Notes: generated from the sequence alone by a model not told the origin. A stretch of 64,000 nt of DNA from Saccharum officinarum (GCA_020631735.1 CM036159.1:19383511-19447510); one strand, 5' to 3'. Shown: positions 49,338 through 62,078, numbered from the stretch's first letter. Translations and numbers: made by a program.

Positions 49338-50516
49338 GTAATTGATGACAACCCTCACAAAGATGATTTTGATAATAAAAGTTTTAAACTTGTCATACTT
49401 GTCCAATCATTTTGCTCATAAGTAAAGTTTGGACAATTATCACAAGCTCGGTTTTGGTAGCATTAGCTCCCCCTACATATGTGCATAGAGTTTGGATTGA
49501 AAGCTTTGCACATATGCATGGATAGAAGTGTTGGGAGAGTAATTCTACCAAAATGATGCTATGGTGTAAGAAATGGACCTTTGAAGCGTGATACCAATCG
49601 GAGTTGCCTTTTACACCATCCTTAGCATCATGAAGTAACTAGACATCCATCAAAACTCAAGAACCCCGTGAGATCAACATTATATGTAAAGGTTCTTGGA
49701 CCACTTGTAAAGCTAACCACTTGTAAAGCTTTAGGCAAGTCTAGATACCACATGTAAACTATTCCTATGCATGCTAGTAGATCATTTCATCATCCAATTT
49801 CTATACTAGCATTGCACCACACAAGCATGTATATTGAATTTAAATACATGTGCAATGAGCAAGTCATATGAGAATGCACAAACAAATGCAACAACTTTGT
49901 TTATGAGCTTGCTCCCCCTACTTGTGTGCATCAACAAATTTTATTTACCCCTTTATCAAGTTGAATCATTTTTTTCTCATCATAAATTTTATTTACCCCT
50001 TTATCAAGTTGAATCATCTTTTTCTCTCCCCTTTGTCAACAACTTACCCAAAAAGGGATCAAATTGTGGAGAGAAGGAAAAGTGTTTGATGGAGTAGATT
50101 GAAATTAATTCGATACCACATGTAAGGTTAAAAAATTTATCAAATTTGGTTTAACCTAGAATACTTGCCAAAGATATTTAATTCGATTTGAACCAAAGAC
50201 AAGCTTCTTCACTCCTCAAAATAAGGGTTATCTTGCCTATGTTGAATTAAACACTTATAGCAAATCTTCTAGATTCAACACTAGGTTTACAAGCTCACAA
50301 ACATGTCATATGCCACCACTAGATCAAAATAAGCATAGAAGCAATAGTGGTAACATATATCCATCAAATTCATTTGATTTATCATGAATGCTTATGCGTA
50401 CCACTTATTATGTCTACATGCTCTATCAAGTCCTTAGCATAGGATGAAAGACATGTCAATCAATTTTACCTTGCAATGTCGAAGGAGAGGCATGTCAATA
50501 AGTGGGTGGGGTGCAT
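49338..50516 (-). other. Non-coding segment between pol and the 3' LTR, with a 48-bp tandem duplication
   Basis: TTTTATTTACCCCTTTATCA followed by AGTTGAATCAT occurs at about 49936 and again at 49984. No env-like reading frame is visible on the minus strand over this 1.2 kb. Confidence 0.65.
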
Positions 50517-53500
50517 TCAACTCATGTTTGAGAAATCAAGAATGTTCAATTCATTCCTTAGCTTGCAAAACCTCTTTTCATCAAGTGGCTTAGTGAGAAT
50601 ATCGGCAAGTTGATCATCGGTGCCAACACTTTCAATGGCAATATCTCCCTTTTGTTGATGATCTCTAATGAAATGATGTCTTATGTCAATATGCTTTGTT
50701 CTTCCATGTTGAACCGGGTTTTGTATCATCTTGATTGCACTCTCATTATCACATAGCAACGGCACATTCTTGAAGTTGAGGCCATAATCCTTCAAAGTTG
50801 ATTTCATCCATAGCAATTGTGCACAACAACTCCCCGCACTCACATATTCGGCTTCGGCGGTAGAGATTGCCACACTATTTTGTTTCTTTGAGGACCATGA
50901 CACAAGTGATCTTCCAAGTAATTGACATGTGCCACTTGTGCTTTTCCTATTGATCTTGCAACCCCCATAGTCGGAGTCCGAATATCCAATCAATTCAAAC
51001 TTTGACCCCTTGGGATACCATAGTCCAACATTTCTTGTTTGCTTCAAGTACCTCAATATTCTTTTTGCCGCCGTGAGATGACTTTCTCTAGGTGAGGCTT
51101 GATATCTAGCACACATGCAAACACTAAACATGACATCCGGCCTTGATGCGGTGACATAGAGTAGACTTCCAATCAAAGACCGATATTCCTTTTGATTCAC
51201 CATTTTGCCATCAAGATCACTATCCAAATTGCCATTTGTGCCCATTGGAGTTGAAATTGGCTTTGCATCTTGCATTCCAAACTTCTTCAACATGTCCCTT
51301 ATGTATTTCCCTTGACTCACAAATGTTCCATTCTTCAATTGCTTGACTTGGAGACCAAGGAAGTAGCTAAGTTCACCAATCATAGACATTTCAAACTCTT
51401 TGGCCATCATAGCACCAAATTCTTCACAATAAGCTTGATCGGTTGATCCAAAGATGATGTCATCAACATATATTTGCACTATGAATAGATCATTTCCAAT
51501 CTTCTTGGTGAATAGAGTAGTATCAACCTTGCCCATTTTGAATCCCTTAGAGAGAAGGAAATCCCTTAGCCTCTCATACCATGCTCTAGGTGCTTGCTTT
51601 AAGCCATATAAAGCCTTCTTCAACTTGTAGACATGGTTGGGTTTCTTGTCATCTTCAAATCCGGGCGGTTGCTCAACAAATACTAACTCATTGATGATCC
51701 CATTGAGAAATGCACTTTTGACATCCATTTGATATAGTTTGATATTGTGTGCACAAGCATAAGCCAATAGAATCCTTATTGCCTCCAATCTTGCCACGGG
51801 AGCATATGTCTCATCATAGTCAAGACCTTCAACTTGAGTGTAACCTTGAGCAACTAGTCTTGCTTTGTTTCTCACTACAATGCCATCTTGATCTTGCTTG
51901 TTTTTAAACACCCACTTGGTTCCAATCACATTGTAGTCATTTGGCCTTTCTACCAATTCCCAAACATCATTTCTTGTGAAATTGTTTAGTTCTTCTTGCA
52001 TAGCCATAATCCAATCGGCATCCCTCAAAGCTTCTTCTATCTTCTTTGGTTCTATGGTTGACACAAATGATGCATGCTCACAAAACATAGTCAATCTTGA
52101 TCTTGTTTGCACACCACTTCTAATATCACCAATAACACTATTAATGGGGTGATCTCTTGCAACATGTTGTGGTTGGAGTACTTGCACTTGATTGCTTGAG
52201 CTTGGTTGATCACTTGATGTATCTTGATGAGAAGAACTAGCACCATGATCTTGCACTTGAGAGTCACTAGCTAGCTTGAATGGAGAATTGAGCACTTGAT
52301 CTTTATCATCATCTTGAATATCAATTACTTGCTTTGCTCTAATGTCCCCAATGTCCATGTTCTTCATTGCTTCCACCAATTGAGTTCCACCAACATCATC
52401 TAGATTCTCTTCTTCATCTTGTGACCCATTGGTTTCATCAAATTGCACATCATGGACTTCTTCTAGAATGCCACTTGAGTTGTTCCAAACTCTATAAGCT
52501 TTGCTTGTAGTTGAATAACCAAGTAGGAACCCCTCATCACATCTCTTGTCAAACTTCCCCAATCTAGTGCCCTTCTTCAAGATATAGCATTTGCAACCAA
52601 ACACCCTAAAGTAAGAAATATTGGGCTTTCTTCCATGAAGTAACTCATATGGGGTCTTCTCTAGCAATGGATGACAATATAGTCTATTGATGTAGTAGCA
52701 AGCGGTATTGATTGCTTCATCCCAAAATGATTGACTCACATTGTACTCATGAAGCATTGATCTAGCCATATCAAGCAATGTTCTATTCTTCCTCTCAACT
52801 AGGCCATTTGATTGTGGAGTGTACTTGGCCGAGAATTGATGTCCAATACCATAATGATCACAAAGTTCTTCAATTCTTGTATTCTTGAACTCACTTCCAT
52901 TGTCACTTCTCACTTTCTTGATTCTAATCTCAAACTCATTGTGAACTCTAGTGAGAAATGTCTTGAAGGTGTCAAACACTTCACTTTTGTCACTAAGAAA
53001 GAATACCCATGTGAATCTTGTGAAGTCATCCACTATGACAAAGCCATACTTGTTGCCGCCTATGCTTGTATATGTTGTTGGTCCAAATAGATCCATGTGC
53101 ATCAACTCAAATGCTTTGCATGTGCTCATTGTACTCTTCTTTGGATGTGAGCTTCCAACTTGCTTCCCGGCTTGACATGCACTACAAAGCTTATTCTTCT
53201 CAAATTCAACATCTTTCAAACCATTGACAAGATTGTGAGTTGTAAGCTTCTTCAATTGTTTCATGCCAACATGACCAAGCCTTCTATGCCAAAGCCAACC
53301 CATGCTTGATTTGGAGACTAAGCAAGTTGTCAAAGAAGTTTCTCTAGCATTGAAGTCAACTAGGTAGAGATTCTCATATCTAAAGCCCTTGAATGCCACA
53401 TTTGAACCATCCACACTAATAACTTCCACATCATCAACCCCAAAGATGCATTTGTAGCCTAGATCACATATTTGTGCCACGGATAGAAGATTGAAATCCA

Positions 53501-53720
53501 AACTTTCAACTAGCAACACATTGGAGATACTCATATCATTTGATATTGCAATCTTGCCCAAGCCAATAACCTTGCCTTTCTTGTTATTGCCAAATGTGAT
53601 AGAATCAACACCACTATCATTGTCATTGAATGAATCAAACATTCTTGATGTACCGGTCATGTGTTGAGTGCACCCACTATCAATAATCCAATGCCTTCCT
53701 CCGGCTTTGTAATTGACCTA
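50517..53720 (-). CDS. Copia Pol: protease end, integrase, reverse transcriptase, RNase H
   Basis: The open frame has a methionine at 53660 and reads without interruption to 50517 (1047 codons). The same frame extends upstream to about 53720 and includes the aspartic protease motif WIIDSGCTQHMTG. Next come the GAG-pre-integrase and zinc region (WLWHRRLGHVGMKQL, CSACQAGKQ), then the integrase core (MDLFGP, VRSDNGSEF, NGLVERKNRTLLDMARSM). The reverse transcriptase follows (WVFKNKQDQDG, QMDVKSAFLNG, YVDDIIFGS), then RNase H (STAEAEYVSAG, HIDIRHHFIRD). It ends LNILDFSNMS. The catalytic motifs look intact. It is separated from gag by a stop and a frame change near 53729. Confidence 0.95.
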
Positions 53721-53728
53721 CAAGCAAA

Positions 53729-55764
53729 TCAATGAAGCTTAGGTACCCATTTTTGCTTGGGTCCTTGTAGGTTAGTAACTAAGCTCTTTGGTACCCAAAT
53801 AGCCTTCTTCTTTGGGCCCACAATTGGTGTACCAACAAACTTAGCTTGCACACCCTTCACACCCTTGGTAAGCACATAGCAAGAATCAAAAGGTATAGCA
53901 TTAACAAAGTTCTTGCTTTGGTTCTTTTTATTGCAATTATGCTCTAGGTGCCCAACTTGCTTGCATCTATTGCAAAACCGACCATTGCCCTTCACAAAGC
54001 TAGGCTTTGGAGTTGCAAAGGCCGACTTGCCTTTCTTGGGGTGTAGCCCAATCCCTCTTTGTTAAGAGAGAACCTTTGGCTACCCAAGCACTTAAGCAAG
54101 CGGGCCTCACCACCATAGGCCTTGCCTAGGGCGTGAGTGAGCTCATCCACCTCTCTCTTGAGAGTCTCATTCTCAACCATTAGTGAGGCATCACAAGTGA
54201 AACCATCACTAGTAGTAGAGGTAGAGTTGGTGGTGGTGGATGAAGAGCTACAAGAAGGGTTAGCATTTGACATGATGATAGGTTCATTAAAGGATTCATC
54301 AATTATATCACATGTAACACCTATATCACATGATACAACAACCTCCTTCTTTTCTTGTTGCTCAAGTAGCAATGAGTGAGCCTTTTCAAGCTTGAAATGA
54401 GCCTTACCAAGATCCTCATGGTCTTCCACTAGACTCTCATGAGTGGTCTTAAGCTCACTAAGAACTTTCTCAAGTATTGCTACTTTCATTGAAAGCTTCT
54501 TACACTCTTTGTCCTTGGCAATAGCTATGTCTCTAGTTTGTTGCATCAAGTCATATAGTTGTTCTTTAGTTGGTTCATCATCATTATTTTCATTATTATT
54601 ATCATTATCACTATCATGTGCATATTCCATTTCACTTTCATCATCACTCTCATCATATAATACCTTAGCTTCTTTAGCCATGAAGCATGAAGAGGATGAA
54701 TCAAATAGTGATGGCTTCTTGTTGATAGCAATGGAAGCAAAAGCCTTGTTGGATGATTCTTCTTCTTCTTCATTATCATCACTTTCCCAAGTGATCACAT
54801 AGGCACCATTTTTGCCTTTCTTGAATGTCATCTTGGCCTCTCTCTTCTTCTTTTCAAACTTGTCCTTTTTGTTCTTCTTCTTATCATAAGGACATTCCGC
54901 TTGAAGGTGCTCGGTGCTATCACAATTGAAGCACTTTCTTTGTTGCTCATTTCTTTTCTTAAAGCCTCTTCTCTTGATGAACATGTGACCCATCTTCTTG
55001 ACTACAAGAGCAAGTGCCTCATCATCAATTTCAAATTCCCCATCTTCATTGTTGTCTTCTTCTTCTTCAATGATGGTAGCTTTGCCCTTGGAGGAGGTGG
55101 CCTTGAATGCCACGGTCTTCTTCTTCTCATCTTCCACCTTTTCCTTGTCATCAACATCTTGATCATATTTGTCATAGGTCAATACTTCACCAAGCAAATC
55201 ATTTGGCTTCATTGTTTCAAGCCCATCTCTTTGCAACATCATGATCAACATCTTGAATCTTCTAGGTAAGCTCAATAAGAACTTGTGACAAAAATCTTGA
55301 TCTTGAGTTTTGTGCCCTAAGCTCTTGAGATCATTGACTATCACTTGCAATCTATGAAACATTTCAATGATTGTTTCATCATCCTTTTTCTTGAAGTTCT
55401 CAAACTCACTCTTGAGCCCATATAGCTTGGCACTCTTCACAACCTTAGTGCCTTCATATGTCTCACTCAACCTTGTCCATACTTCACTAGCCAATTCCAA
55501 ATCTTTGATGCCCTCAAACACTTTTGTGTCAATACCATTGTAGAGTGTATTGAGAGCCATTCTATTGCATGTTCTATTTGCTCTATCTTCATCGGTGAGA
55601 TGATTGGGATCAATGATAGCAAAATCATTCTCGGTGACTTGCAATACTCTCTCATGAATAGAACCAAGGTACATTGTCATCTTTCTCTTTCAATGAGCAA
55701 AAGAACTAACACCATCAAAGAACGGTGGCTTGCCCCCAACATGATTGAACACAATTTGAGCCAT
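53729..55764 (-). pseudogene. Copia gag with nonsense codon and frameshift
   Basis: The natural start is probably the ATG at 55762-55764 (MAQIVFNHVGGKPPFFDG). A TGA at 55690-55692 sits where Copia gags have the tryptophan of a W-K-R-K-M motif. The frame restarts at 55680 and runs to 53992 (562 codons), with the UBN2-type gag region, a CCHC knuckle (CFNCDSTEHLQAEC), and an acidic coiled-coil-like part. Near 54036 one base appears missing: the frame turns to nonsense, while the next frame continues GRFCNRCKQVGHLEHNC (second CCHC) and ends at 53729. The internal start at 55680 might still allow a shortened gag. Confidence 0.85.
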
Positions 55765-55809
55765 TTTTCACACCGAAGGATGTTAAGCCTTGATTAAAAC
55801 GGTGACCAC

Positions 55810-55822
55810 GGCTCCGATACCA
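55810..55822 (-). promoter_or_regulatory. Primer-binding site (initiator Met tRNA type)
   Basis: On the minus strand TGGTATCGGAGCC begins two bases after the 5' LTR. It matches the plant iMet-tRNA primer site (TGGTATCAGAGC) except for one base. Confidence 0.92.
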
Positions 55823-55824
55823 CT

Positions 55825-58121
55825 TGTAAGGTCCTAGATGGCTAGAGGGGGGTGAATAGCCTATAAAAAATTCTACAAGCACCACTAAGCAAACTTGTTA
55901 GAATAACAAACGGCGTAAAGCGAGTTTTGCTTAGCCAAAGGTTGTGATGCAAGCCTCCTATCCACAAGTCTAGTAGATTATGATCTCTAGTTCACACAAG
56001 TGCTAAGTCACTAACTTACACTAGTGAGCAAGCTAACAACTACTAGAAAAGGCTACCACTAGAGCTACACAAGATAATCTAGTAAAAGTAAATGCGAGAG
56101 AGAGGATTGTGAATCTTATACCGACGGTGGAGTGAAGATGTTGCCAATCACCAAGATGATATACAATCAATTAATATTGACAACAACACAATATGTAGAC
56201 CAATCACCGGGAGACAAGAGACACAATATTTTGTTCACCCGGTGTTCACTTGTGCACCGACAAGCTACGTCACCGGTTGTGTCGACCAACACTTAGATGG
56301 TTCCTCGGTGTGACCCTCAAGTCACTTGCCCCTCAAGGCACGCCCCGCAAGGCACCGCAAGACTCCACTCTCAAGTGAGGTAACTCAATGACACGCGCAA
56401 TCCAATAGAGTTGCTTTTGGCGTCCCGCCGAGGAAAGCACAAGAACCTCTTACAAACAACCGGAGGTGGCCAAGAACAATCACCTTCTCTTGCCAACGCC
56501 TCCAACAATCTCCAAGCCGGCTAGGAGCGGTACTCTCCAAGAGTAACAAGAAATCCACCGGCTAAACCACCCACAAGTGCCACTAGATGCCCTCAAGCTA
56601 TGCAATGCACTTTGGGATCACTCAATCTCACTTTTGATTTGCAATCAAGCAAGAGAGATGAGTGGGAGGAGTAGCTCTAGCTCAAAGGATGCACAAGAGT
56701 GTTAGAAATGCCAAGAGACCTCCCCAAGGGCCGGCCAACGAGTATTTATAAGCACCCCAAACAAATAGAGCCGTTGCCACTCCACTGACCGTTTTTTCGG
56801 GACGACCGGACGCGCCGGTCGAAACTGACCGGACGCGCTCAACCGCGTCCGGTCGCCCTGCGACGTCCACGTGTCCCTCAAATTTCAAATGCGACCGTTA
56901 GATCCTCCAACGGTCACTGCGCGCCAACGGTCAAACGCTATGACCGGACGCGCTGCTCAACCGACCGGACGCGCCGGTCCCGATGACCGGACGCGCCTGT
57001 CGAACGACCGGACGCGCCGATCGCACTGACCCACGCGCCCGCGACGCAACGACCGGACGCGCTCCTTGCGATGACCGGACGCGACAGTGCCCGCGTCCGG
57101 TTAGAGTCCAGTAAGCTCCTTCAACGATCGGACGCGTCCGATCGCGTGTGACCGGACGCGCCCCGCGTCCGATCGTCTTTGCGAACCGCAGTTCCTTCAG
57201 GGCGCCTGACCGGACGCGCCGGTCCCGCGAGTGACCGGACGCGCCGGTTGCAAACCCTAGCCCGCGCGCCCGAAACCGCGCTGTACTGACCGGACGCGTC
57301 CGGTCATACCGAGACCGCGTCCGGTGCAGCGTCCGGTCACCTCAGTGACCCCGTTCGCCTCCGTTTCTTTTCCAACTTTCGGCGTAGTGGAAAATAGGCA
57401 TTTCATTTCCCCGAAATCGCCTGAATCCCGCGCTCACACGCTCGGCGGGAGGGAGAGAGGAACCCAAACCCCTCTCTACCCGCAAACCACAGCGCGACCA
57501 ACGCCACCTTTGCAAATGTGCCAACACCATCAAGTGTACATCTCCATGTGCTTGTGTGTTAGCTTTTTCTCAATCATTTTCAAAGGTTTTCCAATTAGCT
57601 CACTAGGCCCTACATGCAATGCACTTCATGAATTCACCTAGTGGCACCCGTGCATCGAATAACCGATAAGACTTCCCCTCTTAATAGTTCGGCTATCGAT
57701 CCTAAACCACTCACACCCTCTATGGTGTCTTGAGTGTAAAACAAAATGACCCTATGGTTATACCTTTGCCTTGAGCCCATTTTGTTTCTCCAAATGATAT
57801 GATCCACTTCATATCATCACATGACCATCTCGATCCATCGACCTTGACTTCACTTGCTCTTCACCGTTGCATTGGTCCGTCGGCGCTAAGTCTTGCTCAA
57901 GCTTCACCATCGCATGGTCCTTCGCTTCGAAGCCTCGACTTGCCCTTCACCTTCACAACCGGTCCATCGAGCCAAGCCTCATCTTGGTCTTCACCATCTT
58001 GGTCATATGAGTCAATGTCATGTCTCATATGCAATGACCACCTTTATCTAAATCATCCACTTAGATACAAAGGTTAGTCCTAGGTTTCATCAATTAGCCA
58101 AAACCAAACTAGGGACTTTCA
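55825..58121 (-). repeat. 5' LTR of the Copia element (2297 bp)
   Basis: It is near-identical to 47024-49322. Differences seen by eye include GTTTTGCTTAGCC against GTTTTGTTTGGCC, CACCTTCTCTTGCC against CACCTTATCTTGCC, GACGCGCCGGTCCCG against GACGCACCGGTCCCG, and a 2-base length change in a poly-A run. It carries the promoter for the element. Confidence 0.95.
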
Positions 58122-58174
58122 CTTTCCTCTCACAATAAATTAGCATAAGCAAAAATTCAGCGGAACGAACAGGG

Positions 58175-58449
58175 GATGGGCAATGGTGGAGGTGTTGACC
58201 ACAAAGAGAGAGAAGGGAGGGTGGGGTTGGAGTCGTGCAAGGCCGCTGAAGCAGGACGTGAGCGAGAGATGAGTAGGATTGTTGAGGGAGTAGAGGCAGG
58301 GTGAGGAAATGGAGATAAAAGAGGCAAGCCATTAATCATGGATCCAAACATATATACTATACTAACAACTACAATTAGCTATTTTTTAGCCAAAGCTATA
58401 TTAGACTTAGTTGTTCAAACAACCTTAGATGCACTATAAGGTGTTTTAG
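58175..58449. other. Intergenic DNA right of the Copia element
   Basis: A purine-rich stretch (GAGAGAGAAGGGAGGGTGGG and similar) is followed by AT-rich sequence with TTAGCCAAAGCTATATTAG words that suggest MITE debris. No gene is visible. Confidence 0.4.
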
Positions 58450-58755
58450 GGTCCGTTTGGTAGACATCTGGATTGTCCTCGAATATATTAGATTCAAATT
58501 ATTTCCAGAAACATTTATCTAGAGAATCAGAATCATTTTTATGGACTGTTTGACTAGTTCATCGGTTTTTTGAAATTAGAACTAGAGAAAAACCAAATTT
58601 GGGTGTTTATGTGGATTGGTAAAAAACAAGAATCGGTTTTCAGTGATTCCTTACAAAACATTTATCTTTTTATACTGTTTGATGTGATTATAGCGATTCT
58701 ACTAAAATTTTAAACGTTTGTCGCTGCCACCGTTAGTTTTTTTACCAAACTAAGG
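58450..58755. mobile_element. Probable MITE with GTCCGTTTGGTA end
   Basis: The left end GGTCCGTTTGGTA is loosely inverted at the right as TTTACCAAACTAAGGC. The interior is AT rich with GATTC/GAATC repeats. I identified no target-site duplication, so the boundaries are approximate. Confidence 0.45.
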
Positions 58756-58942
58756 CTATATTTAGTTCCCAAAAATTTTCAAGATTCTCTGTCACATCGA
58801 ATATTTGGACACATACATGGAGCATTAAATGTAGACGAAAAGAAAAATTAATTACATAGTTTAGTAGAAAAAAAATGAGACGAATCTTTTGAGCCTACGA
58901 AAGTGCTACAGAAAGCCAAAAATTTTCACGAACTAAACCCAA
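58751..58942. mobile_element. MITE of the GTTTAG family, copy 6 (internally shortened)
   Basis: The words TTTAGTTCCCAAAAATTTTC, CTGTCACATCGAATATTTGG, ATGGAGCATTAAATGTAGAC and GAGACGAATCTTTTGAGCCT appear in family order. They are followed directly by GAAAGTGCTACAG and ACGAACTAAACCC, so the middle part present in copy 3 is missing. Confidence 0.75.
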
Positions 58943-59296
58943 TTAACCACCTAAATCCCGTGCTTTGCGGTGAAAGGGCGTCTACTTTACCCTCGTCCTG
59001 TCAGGGTCAACCCTACTCCCCAATCACCGCGTGGCAAAATCCCGAGGCCCCATTTCTTTACTCCTGCCGTCCTGCGCAGGGCGCGGCACCCTTTCCAGTC
59101 TTCTCTGAGCGGCTCCCCCTCCATCACTCACTCTCTCTCCACCGCAAGTGCGCACACTGCACAGTGTCACTGACCACTGCGAGCTCTCCCCCTCCCTCGA
59201 GTCTCCACACTCCCTGATGTGTTCGCATTAGTCTCCCGTCGCACGCTCCTCCGAAACCCTAGACCCGCCTCGCGAGTTGCTTCGCTGCTTGCCCCC
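58943..59296 (+). promoter_or_regulatory. Promoter and 5' leader region of the bHLH gene
   Basis: The sequence changes from AT-rich MITE to pyrimidine-rich, GC-rich leader (CTCACTCTCTCTCCACC near 59130). An upstream in-frame ATG at 59219 would add 26 residues, but 59297 has a better context (CCCCCATGG) and matches the usual start region. No clear TATA box was assigned. Confidence 0.45.
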
Positions 59297-62078
59297 ATGG
59301 AGCCGTCCCCGGCAGTCACTGCGGAGCTCTGGTGCCCACCGCACCTCGCCGCGGGCGGCGGCCGCCAGGTGGAGGCGACCTCGGCCGTCACGGAGAAGAG
59401 CAGTGGCGGCCGCGTAGGAGGCAGCGCCGTCAGGAGAAGGCCGAGGGAGACCCCGGCGTCCGAGGAAGACTCGTCCCGGATCGTCTCTACTTCCGGCGGC
59501 GGCAGCCAGGATTTGGTAGGTCCTCTCACTGCATTGACTCGTGATCCGTGTGGCATTTGGCGTTTTGGGGCCAATGGGGCTTCAGGGGTGGGAATTGTTA
59601 GGTTTCCAAGACAAAATGTTAGCGTCATGGTTTAGTGTGCAACTGAGCATGCCGGTGTGATCTGTTTATCTGTACCGCTGACCTCAGTGTACGTCGTCCT
59701 AATTTTGGCAATATTACTCTCATTGCTGTTTTTATTAGCTCTGTTCAGTTTGTGAGTAATGAGCTACTGAACGAGCATTGCAGCTGTAGCTAGTGGCGTA
59801 GCAACTGTAGCCTGTTTGTAGTTGAAGTAAATTAGCTTTCATTAGAACAGTTTGATTTAGAACGGCAGGGGTACCTTTACACCTGCTTTGCTAGTATTAA
59901 AATTTTTGTGACAGCCAACTTATGAGAAGAACTGCAGTTGCTTAGCGGGGAAAAAATGTTAGGCCAATCCATTGCGGGAGTACTAGCAAAAGTACCTAAT
60001 GTGGTTAAACTCTGTACTGTCATGTACTTATAATCATGTTGTGTAATTTATCATTCAGATATGAGGGTTCAATAAGATGGCACAATTACTCTGCACATAA
60101 ACTCCGTTCTTATTGTGGTATCGCAATGTTTAAGAGTGCCAGTTTTTGCTTGGCAACTTAACGTGATGGCATGATCTAGCCTTTAGGAAGCAACTGTTTA
60201 AACTGGCCATGTTGAGTGGCATGTGCTTGATAACTCCACTTTTAGTGTAATATTTGTTGGAACTATGCATGCTGTGATACTCTAATAAATGAAAGGCTGT
60301 TGCTAGATAAACAATGAAGTCCAATCAGCTCTCTATAATACTTATTACTAACCAACTAATGTTGACCCACAAAATGTTTTGGCTGGAATTCATAATTGCA
60401 GGTGATGCTATGGTACCATGGTCCACTGGTTCTTATATAATTTTGGTATTGTGCATCAGTATACAACCTATAAAGGCTTGCAATTAGAATGATCTTAACC
60501 AAATGTTGGTATCTGCATTTATGCTTGCATTTAGTAGCCTGCCATGGTTGCATTCTTAGAAATCATACTTAATCATATTGGTGGGTGAATCATTATTGGC
60601 CATATATGATCTATGATTTTTTTTCAGTGGTTGCTAACTTGCTATGACAGTTGCCCCATATGTTCAAATCATGTTCTGTGTTGAATGTTGGCATTTTAAA
60701 CAACTGTTTTAACTTTCGAGATGAGAAAGTCTTGGTTACATTTTAAAATAAAAAGGACCAAATATTTATGGCATTTGTGGAGAGCTGAAGTTTAATTGTT
60801 CTTACCCTTGTGTATCCTGATCTTTTTTATGAGCAGACCGATCCAGAAGCAAAACGTTCCAAAACAAATAAGTCCAGTAATAATAATGGCAGTCTAAGAA
60901 CAGAGGCTGAGACTGACTCAAGAAGTGCTGGCAAGGCTGTTAGTAAAAGCCTTCCAGCAGCAGAGCCACCAAAACAAGATTATATCCATGTCAGAGCAAG
61001 GAGGGGCCAAGCAACTGATAGCCATAGTCTTGCAGAAAGGGTAAGTGGATTGTAATATTTTCTGTTTTGACTATTCTTATATGTTACTATAATTTTTATA
61101 CCATGTTGAAAATATGCCATTGTATGAATCCAAAGTGGTCTAAAGCGGTAAAAGTAGTACTGCTATAGGTTATATACAACATCAAATTGACCACTTAAAG
61201 AGCTTGTTGTTTTGACAGGCACGACGTGAGAAAATAAGTGAACGGATGAAAGTTCTCCAAGATCTCGTGCCTGGCTGCAACAAGGTGCACTTCGATCTCA
61301 ACAGGCATCCAGTGTCATTCATGTTTTCTCATTTTAATCCTTCTCGAGCTTCCTTCCTGTTAATAACGAAATGATTTTTTTTCTTGCTTGGTCAGGTTAT
61401 TGGCAAAGCATCAGTACTTGATGAGATAATTAATTACATCCAGTCGTTGCAATGCCAAGTTGAGGTATGCCAGTTTTCGATAACTGTTGCTCCTATAGAA
61501 TTGATTTCCCCTCCATATTCAAGCTAACGATATATAATTTGTGCTTGCAGTTCCTGTCCATGAAGCTTGAGGCGGTTAATGCCCACGCGAACCAGGGAGT
61601 TGAAGCATTTCCAGTCAAAGATGTAAGTCAACTTTTAAAATGTGTAGTTAAGTCCAAGATGTACCAATTTGTGTTCATTCTTCGTGTGCTTTTATCTGCT
61701 GCTCCCCAAACACATGGGTGATGCTTTGTGAGGACTACTGAATTTTTGAAATAGTAACATTTGTGTTTGAAATCATGCATTGCGAGTTTTAAGTATAAAT
61801 TTGCAGAGGAGGATGCAGCACTGAAGTGTCTTTATGAATTTCTCTGTTTTTCTTTCATATGATTTTCCATTTCTTTTCGCATTCTCCACTAATCCCGGGT
61901 GTCTGTTCCTAAACTTAGTGTTTACTTTTGTCGTCGTTTGCAGTATGGTGCTCAGACATACAACACAGCCCCTGGGCTGACATTTGATACGCAAACCAGT
62001 AGAGAGTACGCCCAGGGCACGTCGACCTCGGAGTGGCCTCACATGCAGATTGGCAGTGGTTATGAAAGGGTTTCATGA
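59297..62078 (+). CDS. bHLH transcription factor, BPE/bHLH79 type, complete
   Basis: This is a nuclear DNA-binding factor of the plant bHLH group that includes BIGPETAL and bHLH79, linked to brassinosteroid-type growth control. Exons are 59297-59515, 60837-61040, 61219-61284, 61396-61464, 61551-61622 and 61944-62078, with GT-AG borders and all phases zero, giving 254 residues. The N-terminus is divergent and lysine/serine rich. Then come [20 protein letters not shown] and [20 protein letters not shown], the basic region with the H-E-R DNA-contact pattern, then [20 protein letters not shown] and [15 protein letters not shown] (second helix), and a conserved C-terminus [17 protein letters not shown]. 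One oddity is the Cys in LQCQVE, where relatives have Arg. The first intron is long (1.3 kb). Confidence 0.95.

Larger units (their letters stand above)
47024..58121 (-). mobile_element. Full-length Copia LTR retrotransposon, 11.1 kb, with 5-bp duplication
   Basis: The two LTRs (47024-49322 and 55825-58121) begin TGTAAGGTCCTAG and end GGGACTTTCA. The duplication CTTTC flanks the element at 47019-47023 and 58122-58126. The primer-binding site and polypurine tract sit where expected for minus-strand orientation. The order gag, protease, integrase, reverse transcriptase, RNase H marks it as Copia. Comparing the LTRs by eye shows about a dozen substitutions and a 2-base indel in 2.3 kb, so the insertion is young. 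The long gag with two CCHC knuckles suggests a SIRE/Maximus relative, which is tentative. Confidence 0.96.

Noticed and set aside
52812..55269. Plus-strand ORFs opposite the Copia gag and pol
   Set aside because: They are antisense shadows of the minus-strand polyprotein.
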